Assembly (NCBI RefSeq): GCF_022539665.2
Contig: NC_081339.1
Span: 6,849,367 to 6,913,366 of the forward strand
Direction: 5' to 3'
DNA length: 64,000 nucleotides
Source: Daphnia carinata
Taxonomy: Eukaryota > Arthropoda > Branchiopoda > Diplostraca > Daphniidae
Of this stretch, positions 14,235-26,594 are shown in pieces (position 1 is the first letter of the stretch; the number at the start of each line of letters is the position of its first letter). A program made the translations under genes and the position numbers. Under the pieces are notes generated by a model that ran no database searches, was not told where the DNA came from, and saw only the letters and a program-made list of their open reading frames with translations.

Positions 14235-16676
14235 TTTCAATTTTCACTGCATACAAAAAAAATTGTACTAAAACTTTGCATCCAAAATTTTAAAGTGAAA
14301 CACTTATTCAGAAGCAACATCAACCCAACCTTAAAGTTAAGTTGATGAAATAAGAAAATGGCTTTCTGAGAGAACAAGTTGACTTCGATTGTTCTGTGGG
14401 AATTTCTGAATTGTTTGCAAACTTTAAGCATTTTGATTTTTTTTAGATAAAGAGCTATCATGGATACTCATTTATGTGACATTATCTTTTATGGCATGGG
14501 GAAAATCGTGTCTTATCAACTGTTAGTCAGAGCTCTTTTAAAAAAAAAAAATTTATTTGCCTTTTACCGATTAAACTTCTATCCATAGCCAGAATGTGCA
14601 GCCGCGTCCGTTACGTTTGTCGCGTTCGCGTCAGGAAAATTCTGATAAGGTCTTATTGCGTACTTTGACTGTCAGATGTATCCTTTAATTTTAAATGGTT
14701 TTGTTTTATTAGGCAGACCCACCAAGATCGACTTTACGCGTATGGTGATGTTTGATTGGAGCAGCCCAAAGTGGAGCCTAAAGCCCGGTACGTTTGATTT
14801 AACATATTCTTTTTTTTTTTTTTGCATCGGCTCGCAAACTTAGAAACATTAATCCTAGTTCGGTATTCGAATAGTGAATGGCTCTTTTTTTTTTATTCAT
14901 ATCGATTTCAAATAGCGCCTTTCGTGGTTTACATTATCTGCAATAGTTAAGCCATTTCTACTTTTGAAAGCTAATTTCAAAAATTGTGGTAGTCGCGTTA
15001 AACACGACTTTAAATTGACATCTGTAACTTGATTTCCCATCCCCAACATCAGCATGGGTCTGCATGTCCGCTGATTCTTTCGTTAATTGTCTTGGTGGCA
15101 CGGTTGAGACCTTCACACTTTGATGGCATTTGAACCCATCGCTTTTCCTAAAACCCGTTCATTTTGTTCAGATCGTATTCGATATTGTTTGAAAACATCA
15201 TTTTTGAGTTCAAAGCAGATCTCAGAAAACCGTAAATCGATTACCTTTAACTGGACTTTATGTACTGCCCCATCATCTTCAACGTTTAGGTAAAATAAGA
15301 GTGCGAAATTCTTGTCTGATATCGTTGACGACGACTGATTGTTTCCGGGAAGTGGGTCATTCATTTTAACTAAAACTGACACTCGAACCAGTTTTGAAAC
15401 GCTTTTAAACCGTTCGTTTTGAAGATAGGATGAAAATAGTTCTTGCTCTTTATTTTTTGCATCTTATCGGGCGATCGAACGAGCTGAAAGCAAAAACGCA
15501 GTTACGAAAAGGTTGGAGGGAACTTAACGGAATCGAGGTGTCATAACTTTTGGAATAGAACCTAAATTGAATTGCGCAGGTTTTTAAATTTCTCAATCGA
15601 AACCTCTTTGGGTGTTCCATTGTGTGTTAAAAAAAACGTTGAAAATTCTTAAATGTTTTGTTCTGGATGCCAATGGAAAGAATGCGAGCGTCTTGTATGC
15701 TTTGTAATGCAGAGTGCGTTCCAGGGACGTCTGGCGTGTAGGCATCTCAACATGCGCCTCTGTGCCCGATCAAAAGCAGCACCGCGCCCAAATTAATGCA
15801 CGGAATTCCATATGGAAAAATCACTTCTATTGGTGTTATTTTTCCTTGAATTTTTCCCTGTGTTATCACGGGCGAAATAAAACTAGAAGAATTTAACGTT
15901 TTATTATGTTCTTTTTTTTTTAATCAGTAACGATAGTTGTACCCCAACCGGGGTTCAAGCTAAAAGCTTCCAGGAAATCGAAAGAAAAAAGGTCTAGCTA
16001 GATTTTCCGTTAATTTTGACATCTCGGCTTATCGAAAAACATGGCCGGTGTTACGACTATCGCATGTCGCTACGAGACACTGTCTGAAAGTGTTGCATTT
16101 GGAGGTCACCATACGTAAAATTTTTTTGATTGTTCAAAAAAAAAAAAAAGAAAAAAGAAAACTTGTTTTCTTTGCACGTAGAATTCATTTCGCCTCGCAC
16201 GTCACTTGTTTGTTTTGAAACGCTTCAACTGTCCGCGGCGTGCAGTTTAAGAAAGAAAAACTTGATTGTGGAGAATCGGCTTCATGTGATCTACATTTCC
16301 ATGTTTTTCTTTCTTATTCGTAGAGTTCAAAGGGAATTGCATAATATTAACGGTGCCTTCACCTTATACTTGACACAGAAATAATTGTGCGCTGCTGATT
16401 ATCAGGTGGGCAACAACTAAAATAGTTGTACTAAAACAGGATTGCGCAGTGCTCAATGTGATCTGGCGTTGCATTGCATTGAGTTACTTAATTCGAAAAA
16501 AATGTACGCAGGTTTTTGTTTTTTGCTAACTTAAATTTTATTCCAATGAACCAATTTCCTTTTTCACCATTAAATATACGAGAAACAAAAGCTTAAATAG
16601 AGCAATAAATGCATTTGAAGTTAAAGCGGCAGCCCCAAAATGTAACCCTTACATGCCCTTGTTCATCTCCGCTCAT
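14235..16676. other. Intergenic region between the C1q and coiled-coil genes
   Basis: Contains the promoter of the long C1q gene and the 3' UTR of the coiled-coil gene; an AATAAA on the minus strand lies at 16537-16542. Short splice-flanked open stretches near 14590-14790 and an 89-codon minus-strand frame at 15113-15382 resemble nothing I know. Otherwise I see only poly-A and poly-T runs. Confidence 0.35.
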
Positions 16677-18174
16677 CTAGATTTTGGATCTGATGTCGAT
16701 GAAATCCTTCCTGGTGGCTGTAATGTTAAAAAGATAAAATTAACTTCTTGTTCTTGAAATTTGAAGTATTTAAATCGAATTACCGTCCAATTTGACTGTC
16801 AAATCCACTAGGCCGTTGGTCACTTCCTGACGAACGCGATCGAATTTGCTGTTCGTGTTGGCCAATTCGGCGTTGACATCTTCTAGTTTGGTCTTGGTGT
16901 CAATGAAATCCTTCTTGCTTGCTGTAAAATTCAAAATTCGCAATGTGTTTCACGTATTATCGAGTGGTGTTTTTTGAAGTCTTTTACCGTCCAACTTTGC
17001 GGCCAAATCCATTTTGGTATTGGTGACTTCCATTCGAACGCCTTCAAGTTTAGCGTGAGTGGTAGTCAGCTCCATTTTGAGTGCCTCTATCTTGGTCTTG
17101 GTGTCGATCAACTCTTTCTTGGTTGCTGAATTGTCGTAGGGAATGTTTCATTAATTTAATTACAATTTCAGTTTAAAGCTTTCGGAGAAACACTTACCGT
17201 CCAATTTCGAGTTGAATTCCGGCTTGTTGTTGACCATTTCTGTAACTACGTTGTCTAGTTTGGCGTTGGTGTTTGTCAGTTCGATTTTCATGCCTTCGAG
17301 GGCCGTTTTAGTATCGATCAATTCTTTCTTGGTAGCTAAAAGAAATTTGAATTGAAGAATTTGTTCAATATTTGATCAGTTTAAATTGCTTACTATCGAG
17401 CTTTTCTTTCAAATCGGGCTTAGTGTTCATGATCTCGGTTTTGGCGCGGTCGAGTTTGATGTTGGTGTTAACGATTTCGCCGCTTAGGTAGTCCAGTTTG
17501 GATTTGGTGTCAATCAAGTCCTTCTTGTTTGCTGTCGATGGTCGTAAAATATTTCACAGTTAGTTTTCATTTTGAATCGATTTTGATGGTTATTGATAGT
17601 TACCGTCAAACTGTTTTGCGAAGTCTGCTCTCATGTTACCCAATTCTCCTTTGAAGTCTTCCATTTTCGTCGTGGAAAGGGATTTCATGACGTTCGTTTC
17701 GGCTTTTGTGGCCAAGTTTTGCATATTCTTTTCCAAACGGCTTGTGCTCGATTCCAATTGAGCCAAAGTGTCTGCAAAGATTCACGAACGTTAACCTTCC
17801 ATTGTTTCAAAAGTAACGATCACAAGCGTACCTCTCAATCTCCTGTTTAAACCTTCGACCGTCTCTTCTAACGTTTCGATTCTTGAAGATAGTCTTCGGA
17901 AATTCAAAGTTTGACCGACGTTGCTTACCATCAGCGATTCGGATTCACGGTCGGGGAATGGCAACCAATCGCTTCGGACATCGCTCGGCTGCTGGGCGAC
18001 CGATCGTGCCGGGTAGAACGGGAGTCTTGCGTGATTCATATAATACCAACTAGGAGCCAATTGAGCAGAGACGGCACACGCCATTGCGAGGATCAAGACG
18101 GACAGCTAAACAAACAAAGGCTTAGGACATGTTTTTAACGTTAAAAGCAAAATCAGACTTACCGAAATCTTCAT
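16677..18174 (-). CDS. Secreted coiled-coil protein made of four tandem 46-residue exons
   Basis: Eight exons: 18163-18174, 17832-18105, 17604-17771, 17394-17531, 17198-17335, 16988-17125, 16784-16921 and 16677-16717. They join to 348 residues. The first exon encodes only MKIS and completes a signal peptide with the second (cleavage near AVSA-Q). Exons 4-7 are each exactly 138 bp, bounded by phase-1 introns, and encode variants of one 46-residue unit. Each starts near KK(E/D)(L/F)I-T and ends in KLD, with heptad spacing and almost no Cys, Pro or Gly. The last exon starts the same unit again (ATRKDFID) and stops after 13 residues. The product is probably a long extracellular rod or oligomer. 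The family was not recognised. A good TATA box lies upstream and a minus-strand AATAAA downstream at 16537-16542. Confidence 0.82.
16784..17531 (-). repeat. Four tandemly duplicated 138-bp exons
   Basis: Copies at 17394-17531, 17198-17335, 16988-17125 and 16784-16921, separated by introns of about 58-72 bp. All have the same length, the same intron phase and recognisably related sequence, with recurring gtc(t)tggtgt(c)aat-type and cgttggtg-type words on the plus strand. This is exon duplication by unequal exchange within the coiled-coil gene. Confidence 0.85.
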
Positions 18175-18260
18175 GTTGTCGAACGGCTGGGCTTTGCAAA
18201 GCAAATCGAATTTTCGATGTCAAGCGGAACAGTGACGACGATGCAGAGACGAACCCCGGT

Positions 18261-18268
18261 TTATATAA
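18261..18268 (-). promoter_or_regulatory. TATA box of the coiled-coil gene
   Basis: The minus strand reads GCTTATATAAAC, about 90 bp upstream of the ATG at 18174. Such a strong TATA box usually marks a regulated, highly expressed secreted product in arthropods; the expression statement is an inference. Confidence 0.55.
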
Positions 18269-18274
18269 GCGGAC

Positions 18275-20744
18275 GCAGGCACACAATCGAAAAACCGGTT
18301 CATATTTAAACGTATAAAAATGTCTTATTGTTTTTTTTGTCTCATTCTTTTCGGACCGAGAATCCCATCATATCTTGATACATCCTTCCATCGGGAATAA
18401 CTTGTGCCCCCATTTGCTAGCGCCGTGAAGGTTAATCGCAGGTACTAATCTATCGTACTTAGTATGCGATACGAATTATTTTTATTTTTTTTTAACATGG
18501 AGAGCCATTCAAGATTGCGGAGAGCGTTGTCCTTCGATGACCGTCAACGCGTTCAATAACTCGTTTACGTAAAAAAAGAAAAAGAAAACCATCTACTTGA
18601 CGAGTGAGATTCATCCCGTTATTTAAATATAATCCTATTTCTCGTAATTTCTAGTATAGCAATTAAAGTTCTGTTTCCTTTGGTTTGATTACTGTCAGGT
18701 TTTTTTGTTTTTTTAAAGGCGCGTTTCCATACTCGTTGGACAGTAAAATATAGGGCATTAAGACGTTGTTGATGGCCGTTGTGTTTCCAGATGGTTTTGC
18801 ATACGTGTATGGCAAGTTTTGTTTGTTTATTTTCGCGATTCGCGTCATTCTGTTGGATTCATTGGCAAACACAAACGCGTGTACAACTTGTTTTCTTGAC
18901 GTGCGTCTATTGTTTTTTTTTTTACGCACACGGTCGAATTGTGTTATGCTGATGAGGGCGATTACCATTCGCTGATTTATTTTCGATGCTTCCGTCGGTC
19001 ACTTCTGCACGGAAATTGATATCCAAACTATTTTTGGTTGTCAGTTTCCAAGCAGCAATTCTGTTGAACTTGTTCAGTTTTTGTTTTTAAATATTTTACT
19101 TCTGTTTTGTTTTTGTTTTTCTTGTTTTCGTGTCACTTAAGTCTGAGCAATCAGCAACCTTTGTTTATCGTGCTTTCAGCAACTTAGTGGGGGGAAGAGA
19201 TCCAGTTGGTCATTAGGAGAGATAAATGTCACAAGCGATTGCACCGGGGCTGAATCAAATAATTGCTATGCTCATTTATTTGTATTGGAAGGGTTTCCTG
19301 TTTTCTTTTCTTTTTAAATGAAAAAAAAAAAAGGAATCAGTTCAAACACTAAACCGCTTTAGGGGTTAAGTACAGTGATAACAGGCTTTTCCTGTGCCCA
19401 ATTAGCTTCAGTTTCTGCCGATAATAAAAAAGGATCGTCTTCGACATAAATTGTCGTGTCGGTATGAAAAGACCCTGCGGAATACGGCGGCCGTATTAAA
19501 TAAACAAGCCGACAGGCATCGCCGAACGTCTTACCACGAAACGATGTTTTTTCTTTAGCTGTTTTGTTTAAATATTTCACTTGTTTTTGTTGTAATTTTT
19601 ATTTCATATTATCAAACAAATAAACTGGCCATTTTTGGGTATTTGGAATGTCTGGCAGTTGAGACACGCTGAACTGCCGGAATAAATTGTAGGAAATGTT
19701 GGCAGGGGATTAAAGTGGGAATGTGTTCACAGGACAACGGGATTTTGATTCAAAAAATATTTTAGCGTCGACGTTGGGGACCGTGTTGCCGATTGTTGTT
19801 AATTAGGAAAATTGGCACATGTTTGATAATCGTCCTGCAAAACTGGCTTCGTTTAATTTTCAGCAATTTGCATGTAAAATTAACTATGAAGGGTAACGAA
19901 CTCGACTTGCCTTTCAATTCAAAATAGTACTGTGAGATTTCTATTACTTTTGAGACAAAAAAAACCTGTTTCATGTATAGTTAATAATTCCGCGGTAATA
20001 AAAAGAAGAATGAAAAAATAAGTTATCGTACATGTATCGTGGTGAATTTTGATTTAGAATTTTTTTAATTGATTTATTAATTAACATTGTTGGATTTTTC
20101 AATTTCGTATTTGCCATTTTTGCATAATTTAATTAAATAACTATCATTTAACCGACACTATTGACCTTCAAAGAGTTAAAACAATAATATTTAATAATAG
20201 TGAAAAAAATTGCTTTTACTAGTGAACCAGTTAAATATAATAATTTTATTTAGTATGACAGACATCCTTATTCCGTGATCAGGGTTACAGCTGGTTGCAA
20301 TCCTTGAAGGCCGGATCATTTCAAAGATTATTCGCCTACAGGTACGCTAACCATGCAATATTAAAACAATTAACAATTAGTCATGTAATAACTTGAAAAG
20401 ACTAACATCAGTTTGTTTTACGAATATAATTCTTAATGTTAGAAACACTACAGGTTCCACTAACATTGGCAGAGGCATCAACATGAATTTAACGCTGAAC
20501 CACCATTGCATTTTCAAGGAGACATTTCCTGAAACATTTCCTCCTTAAAGTAAGTGTAAATGTTTATAATGTTACCAACGGTCATCATCTACTCGTATAA
20601 TCCAGCCTGTATCGAAATACAAATGCCCTATGTAACATAGAATAAGTTTGTTTAGAAAATGTTATGCTTATAGAGATATCGAACTAGTCGTAAGTGTATT
20701 TGCTGAAAGATGAAAGGCAAGCTAAGTTAAATGGGGCAAAAATT
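18275..20744. other. AT-rich intergenic region left of the palindrome
   Basis: No conserved gene recognised. A minus-strand frame at 19359-19580 (about 70 codons, preceded by an acceptor-like aaaacag) has protein-like composition (YLIRPPYSAGSF, YVEDDPFLL) and could be a terminal exon of an unknown gene. Nothing around it supports that. The rest is low-complexity AT-rich DNA. Confidence 0.3.
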
Positions 20745-21758
20745 TACTTACCAGGCAACCGAGGCGACTGACGATGGTGTTATAGATGTGGTACATTGGT
20801 AGAGGCAAGACTCCGTACAAATGTGCACATCTAGTGTTTAGACGACGCCTTAAATACCCGCAGACACGTGCCACATTATTGACTTTTCGGAAGTAGAGTG
20901 TAGGGTAGAGGGAACTAATTCTGAAGGTCGGTAGGTTGAAGGGCAAATTTTGTTTCCAGGTGAGCCCGAGGTTATAGCCATTCCCCATCGATTGACCGTA
21001 GGTTATTTTGATATTTTTTTTTTGTTACCATTTTTTTTTGTTTCCAAGGGCTTAAAACAGATGAAGAACCTCGGGCATTCACAAAAAAGGAGTGAGGGGG
21101 GAGGGGGAGTTAGAAAAATAGGAAGCTAGAATTTCAGTATCTCTTCCACCTGCACGCGGTGCACTAGTGTAGATTTGTTGCTTGCAATCCACGTCTAATA
21201 ATTCTAAGAACTTTCGCACGTGCTCCCAGCTTTCGCAAATTGTAGATTCATCAATTACGCACTGCATCAGCACATGGTTTAGCATCTGCACTGGTTTTGC
21301 TTAGTTGGGGTAGTAAGATAAGTCTAGATGAAATAGATAAACGTAGATTAAGTTAAGGATAAGTAGGTCCAAGTTTAGGTTATGACTAGGGCTACTTTAA
21401 GTAAGGCGTAAGCGTAGTCTACCACACGTCGTTACTTCTGCACAACACTATCTCAGCCATTTTCTTTCACTGTTTTATGCAATTATCAACCGTAGTCGTC
21501 GTTCGCAAACCATTTTTCTACAAACAATTGTACGTTTCGACTTCTTAACTCAATTTACACATGATCCGCCAACCCAAACAACCTCCTGATCATTAACCAT
21601 CGATTAATAACCAGTTTCTTTTTTTTTCAGGATTTTTTTCTCCAATGTAACTGTAATTTATGTACATGATGCCTCTTAAAATTAAGATAAAACTTATTGC
21701 TGTTCAAGTATTCAAAAATTTGGTTTGATTTTTTCTCGTTTCTGTACAATCAGGAGAG

Positions 21759-24250
21759 TAATCTCTGGGGCAGAAGAGGACACTGGACAACGAGAATCTC
21801 CGTCGCATCCACTGGAATATGGCCCAGGATTCTGAGGTATATATTAAAAAATTCAGTATCTCACCATGGTTTTTTTATTATTTTATTTTATGTATCTAGG
21901 AAGGCCACATCTCCACCGAAGAGGACCGTTGGACAACGAGGGTCATCGCCAGGTATTATTTTAACAATTTTAAGTGTTTAATCGTGTTTTTTTATGTATG
22001 TAGGATGGTTCACATTACCACCGAGGTGGGCCACTAGACAATGAGGTTCGCTGTCGGAGCCACCAGGAATCGTCGCCCAAAATTGTCAAGTATTTAATTT
22101 AAAGTCTTAGGTTTTGAACTAGATTTTATTTGTTTTTATGTATTTAGGAGGCCCTCACCACCATCGAAGAGGACGCTGGACATCGAGGATCGCCGCTGGA
22201 GTAGCAAGATCGTCATAATGGATGTTTCAGGTACATGTTTTATACGTTTAAGTGTCTAACCATGTTTTATTTTATGTATATAGGATGGCCAACATCACCA
22301 CCGATGAGGGCAACTGGTCAACGAGGTTCGCAAGTATTTCATTGAATATTATTACCATAAATTCATTCACCATTAATTATTTTGTTTTTTATTTGTTTAG
22401 GAGGGCGCCATCATCGCCAAAGAGGGGCTACTGGACAACGTGGTTCACCGTCGGATCCAACAGGATTATCGCCCAAAATTGTCAAGTATTTAATCGAAAG
22501 TTGTAAGTTTTACACCGTTTTATTTTGTTTTCTTGTGTATTTAGGAGGCCCCACCACCACCGAAGAGGATGTTGGACATCGAGGATCGCCATAGGAACCA
22601 CCAGGAATTGTTAAGTATTTAATTTAAAGCTTTAAGTTTTGCACTATGATTTTATTTTTTAATTATGTATTTAGGAGGGTGTCACCACCATCGCCATCCC
22701 AAAATTGCAAGGTATATAAAAATTTGTAAGAGTCTTACCATGTTCTATGTATTAATCTGTATATAGGAGGGCTGGCAATACCACCGAGGTTGATTACTGG
22801 ACGTCGGGGATCGCCGCCGAAGTCGCCAAGTATTGCCAGGTATTACTTTAACAATTTTAAGTGGCTAAGCGTGTTCTTTTATGTATGTAGTATGGTTAGA
22901 TCACCACCGAGGAGGGCCACTAGACAACGAGGTTCGCTGTCGGAACCACCAGGAATCGTCGCCCAAAATTGTCAAGTATTTAGTTGAAAGTATTAGGTTG
23001 TGAATTATGGTTTTATTTTGTTCTTATGTATTTAGGAGGGCCTCACCACCATCGAAGAGGATGCTGGACATCGAGGATCGCCGCTGGAGTAACAAGATCG
23101 TCATAATGGATGCTTCAGGTATATGATTTATACGTCTACGTGTTTAACCGTGTTTTATTTTGTGTATTTAGGATGGCCAACATCACCACCGAAGAGGGCA
23201 ACTGGACAACGAAAATTGCCGTCCGAGGCATCAGGATCGTCGTCTAAAATTGTCAAGTATTACATTGAGTATTTTTACCATTAATTCATTCACCATTAAT
23301 TATTGTTTTTTATTTGTTTAGGAGGACGCCATCATCGCCAAAGAGGGACCACTGGACAACGTGGTTCGCCGTGGGATCCACCAGGATTATCGTCCAAAAT
23401 TATCAAGTATTTAATTGATAGTTGTAAGTTTTAGACCATTATTTTATTTTGTTTTTTATGTATTTAGGAGGGCAGGACCACCATCGAAGAGGATGCTGGG
23501 CATCGAGGATCGCCGCTGTAGCAACGAGATTGTCGGCATAGGTATTGAGAGTTTTCTAAAAGTAAGTCTAAGTGTTTAATCGTGTTCTTTTCTCTGTATC
23601 TAAGAGGGCCCCACCATCACCGAAGAGGGCGCTGGAGTACCGATATCGTCGCCGTGGATGTTTCAGGTATATCGTTTACTCGTTTAATTGTCGATTCATA
23701 TTTTTTTCATGTATTTAGGAGGGCTTCATCTTCGCTGAAGAGGATTACTAGACAACGAGGTTCAACGTCGGAGCTACTAGGATTGTCGCCCAATATTGTC
23801 AAGTATTTAATTATAAATTTTAAGTTTTACACCACTAACTTATTTTGTTTTTTATGTATTTAGACGGGCGCAATCTCGCCGAAGACGATCACTGGCCAAC
23901 GTGGTTGGCCGTAGAAGTCACCAGTATCGTCGGCCAAAATCGTCAAGTATTTAATTCAAAATTTCAAGTTTTACACCTTGATCTTATTTTGTTTTATGTA
24001 TTTAAGGTGGGCTGCACCACTATCGAAGAGGATGCCGGACATTGAGGGTCGTCGCTGGAGGAACGACATTGTCCGCAATGGAGGTTTTAGGTATATTTCT
24101 TTACATGTTTATTTGTCTAACCATTTTTTAAAAATGTATTTAGAAGGGTTCCGTCGTCGCCGAAGAGGACTACTGGATGTCGTGGATCGTCGTTGGAGCA
24201 ACGGGAATCGCCGCCCATCCCCGAGATACACGCCCATTAGGTCGATGGAG
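21759..24250 (+). repeat. Tandem array of ~19 exon-like blocks, left arm
   Basis: About 19 blocks, each preceded by an acceptor-like (tat)ttag and closed by a donor-like gtat(tta), spaced about 90-155 bp. Block starts are near 21759, 21901, 22003, 22148, 22284, 22400, 22544, 22674, 22767, 22889, 23034, 23170, 23321, 23466 and onward to 24140. Cores share words such as caccacc(g/a)aagagg, ctggacaacga and catcgaggatcgcc. A higher-order period of about 886-922 bp is visible: blocks at 22003-22544 recur at 22889-23466. The first five block lengths (83, 53, 86, 83, 50) are all 2 modulo 3, but later ones (85, 70) are not, and several blocks contain stops in every joined frame. A working coding array is therefore not supported. 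Confidence 0.75.
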
Positions 24251-25938
24251 GAAAAAAGATGGTACGGTTGAGTATTGCCTATTGGCATTTTTCTACTTTA
24301 TTCTGCGTTATTCGTGTGTGGTACAAATGTGTTGCTCTTGTCATTTATTCCTTCCCGTTATTTTTCCTTAAACATTACGGCGTATGGTTTAACTTTCACT
24401 GAGGACGCAAATTCACTACACCTGTAGACCACGGTTCGTTCACGGTTTGTTTGCTTTTTTGCACGGTTTGGGATTAGTGGATCGGGTAATGTAGTTCTTC
24501 TTTCATTGGTTTCATGCCAAGTATTTAGTTGGTGCAGGTTTACTAACACTTTGCTACTTCTAAAATAAAAAGTAAAACAAATTAAATTTGTTTTATGTCT
24601 GCATACTCTTTTGAGTATGGTTTCGTGACTTGTGTAATGCATGAATAAAATAATAATCGCGTGCGGTCTGGTTGCTAACCCTGATTTAACAACCCGATAT
24701 AAACGTGATGGGGCAGTAACCCTTCCAACCCTACTCATAGGCAAGAGTGAATAACCCGCTGCACAACAAACCGGTTTGAGCGAAACGGGTTTGTGGGGCT
24801 CATTGGCCCTACAGTTTTTCTCAACGGATTTGGAGGTATTGCAATGTTGTCTCTTTTGAGTGTTCGTCTGCAAGCTAGATATGTTTTTTTTTTTTCCTAC
24901 AAACTGACTAGAATAACAAAGTTGTTGAATTAACTGGAGATGTGTATGTAGGAAAGTGAGATATGTCGTCGTGGATTAAAAATTAATGCTCAGCGAAAAA
25001 AGATATTACTAGGAAATTATTAGGAATTGAAATTCGTAAAATATTTCTTACCGATTGGGTTTTATTTAATACACTACCCCACGGAAAAGGAAATAATACC
25101 GGAAAATATGAATAATCGAAGTAAAATATAAAGCACTTCTAATGAGCGGGTACTTGGTTAAAAAATCGTTTATGGGTGTTGTAAGAAAAAACATTAAAAC
25201 TAAATGTTACTTCAGTTGTGGTATAATAATAGTAATTGATTTAACAGTCAGTAGTTGAATCAATTCACTATTTAGTAATCAAACTTATTTTAAAAAAAGA
25301 TTTATGTTATTAAAAATGAATGTTTACACAAAATTTGACAAAAATGAGTAAATTAAAAACAGCCAGTTACCCGCTCGATAAATTATGAAGAATAATAAAA
25401 TTGTAACAGTCAAACATGTCTGCACATGCACCTGCTAAGCAAACAAGTATAAATGATATGTGTTTGACAAATTCATGTAGACGGAGCTCAAAACAAACAA
25501 AAATTTTAACAGACTAATATTTAAATGATGCGGGCGGCATCGTTAAAAAGGAAGTTGTAAAAAGCAACTCTAACATTCCTTTGTGGACTAACAGTGAAAT
25601 TCGTGAGTGGCAAAAACTTGTAAATATCATTGTTCTTGTTCACTTTGTTGTTTTTCCTCGTCGTTAAATTTAATGAAATTATTATTGGTTTTAGTATTTA
25701 CTTTGTTCACGATTTTGATGAGCGAAAGAATTGTATGTACTTATCAAATACCGATTATATTGTGATTTAACACCGTATAGATTAGAAGAACCGATTTATA
25801 TTTAATTTGTTAATTTTTTTTTATTTTCAATAACTGAGAAACATTGACACAATCATTTATCATTGATACATTTTATTACAACTCAAACACAGATACAATT
25901 AACACACACACAAACACACATACTCCTGTTAAACTTCC

Positions 25939-26010
25939 AGTAACTAATGGGTATCGAACCCTAATCTTCGGCGTCGGTTGCCAATGCTCTACCTTTGAGC
26001 TACAGTCACT
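25939..26010 (-). tRNA. tRNA-like sequence, left-arm copy
   Basis: Mirror of the element at 27831-27902. It differs by at least one base in the anticodon stem (TTGGC instead of TCGGC), which leaves a G-T wobble. See the right-arm copy for the fold. Confidence 0.3.
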
Positions 26011-26128
26011 TGCAATAACAATGTTTTATACATTGAATCAACGCACAAACATATTGTATAGTTAATACTTTAATCTGGCTATAATATTTGTCAGTCTGAC
26101 CAGTGATTGTACATGTATCATAGGATAT

Positions 26129-26378
26129 CTGTAGAGGGTCCGGCTATGGTGTGAGAAGACAGAGGTTCAAATCCAATCTGGGCTGAAAGTATGAAAAACG
26201 TTGGAATTTGAAAAAATTACGTAGAATATATTTTTACTGTTAATCGTATTTTTGAAAATGTGTAGAAGATGACGGTTCGCTATAACAATGGATAGTTTGA
26301 CAATCCAATTTATAAGAGGTATAGCTTGTGTGTAGAGAGTCCGGCTACGGTATCAGAAGACCGGGTTTCAAATCTTAC
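26129..26378 (+). repeat. Two related tRNA-fragment-like units, left arm
   Basis: Near 26129-26190 and 26328-26378 the sequence gtagag(g/a)gtccggcta(t/c)ggt is followed 20-odd bases later by box-B-like GAGGTTCAAATCC or GGGTTTCAAATC. They look like degenerate copies of one tRNA-derived unit. Both are mirrored in the right arm at about 27463-27712. Confidence 0.35.
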
Positions 26379-26500
26379 ACAATGCTAAAGATGTCTGCAA
26401 GCATGCCATACAAACAATTATGTTTATAATATTATATTTATTGAAAATGTATAATAGATTTTGTCTAAAGATTACTTGCAAAAATGGTTTTCGGTGAAAT

Positions 26501-26573
26501 GTAACTCATGGCTCAATGATAGAGCACCGGCTTCGTAAGTCGATTGTAGAGGGTTCGATCCCCAAAGGAGTTC
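26501..26573 (+). pseudogene. tRNA-Thr(CGT)-like element, left arm
   Basis: A D-arm (GGCTC...GAGC type), an anticodon arm with loop TTCGTAA (anticodon CGT) and box B GGTTCGATCC are in tRNA order. The acceptor stem pairs over only five bases (AACTC with GAGTT) and the T stem is imperfect. A decayed tRNA or tRNA-derived repeat is more likely than a working gene. Confidence 0.35.
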
Positions 26574-26594
26574 AAACATATAAAACTGTTTCTA

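Larger units (their letters stand above)
20745..26594 (+). repeat. Left arm of a ~12.3-kb palindrome
   Basis: The reverse complement of this segment recurs at 27247-33090. Paired positions sum to 53,837-53,841 along almost the whole arm, so there are only a few short indels. Mismatches are rare single bases, for example in the codon pairs reading VCSMV versus VCRMV and YSCVV versus YPCVV. The outermost about 250 bp (20745-20990 against 32850-33090) are clearly more diverged, with indels. The arm holds, from outside in, a conserved open frame with MQMLNHVLMQCV (21079-21291, minus), the exon-like tandem array, AT-rich DNA, and tRNA-like elements. Confidence 0.9.

Noticed and set aside
14713-14787. 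Splice-flanked 25-codon open stretch (PTKIDFTRM)
   Set aside because: Acceptor and donor look fair, but no partner exon or family could be found; left as unexplained.
15113-15382. 89-codon minus-strand frame
   Set aside because: Some protein-like composition, but no homology recognised, no splice partners and no promoter context.
21759-24250. Regularly spaced repeats resembling a CRISPR array
   Set aside because: Repeat units are 50-90 bp, imperfect, splice-site-bordered and differ in length, and the genome is eukaryotic.
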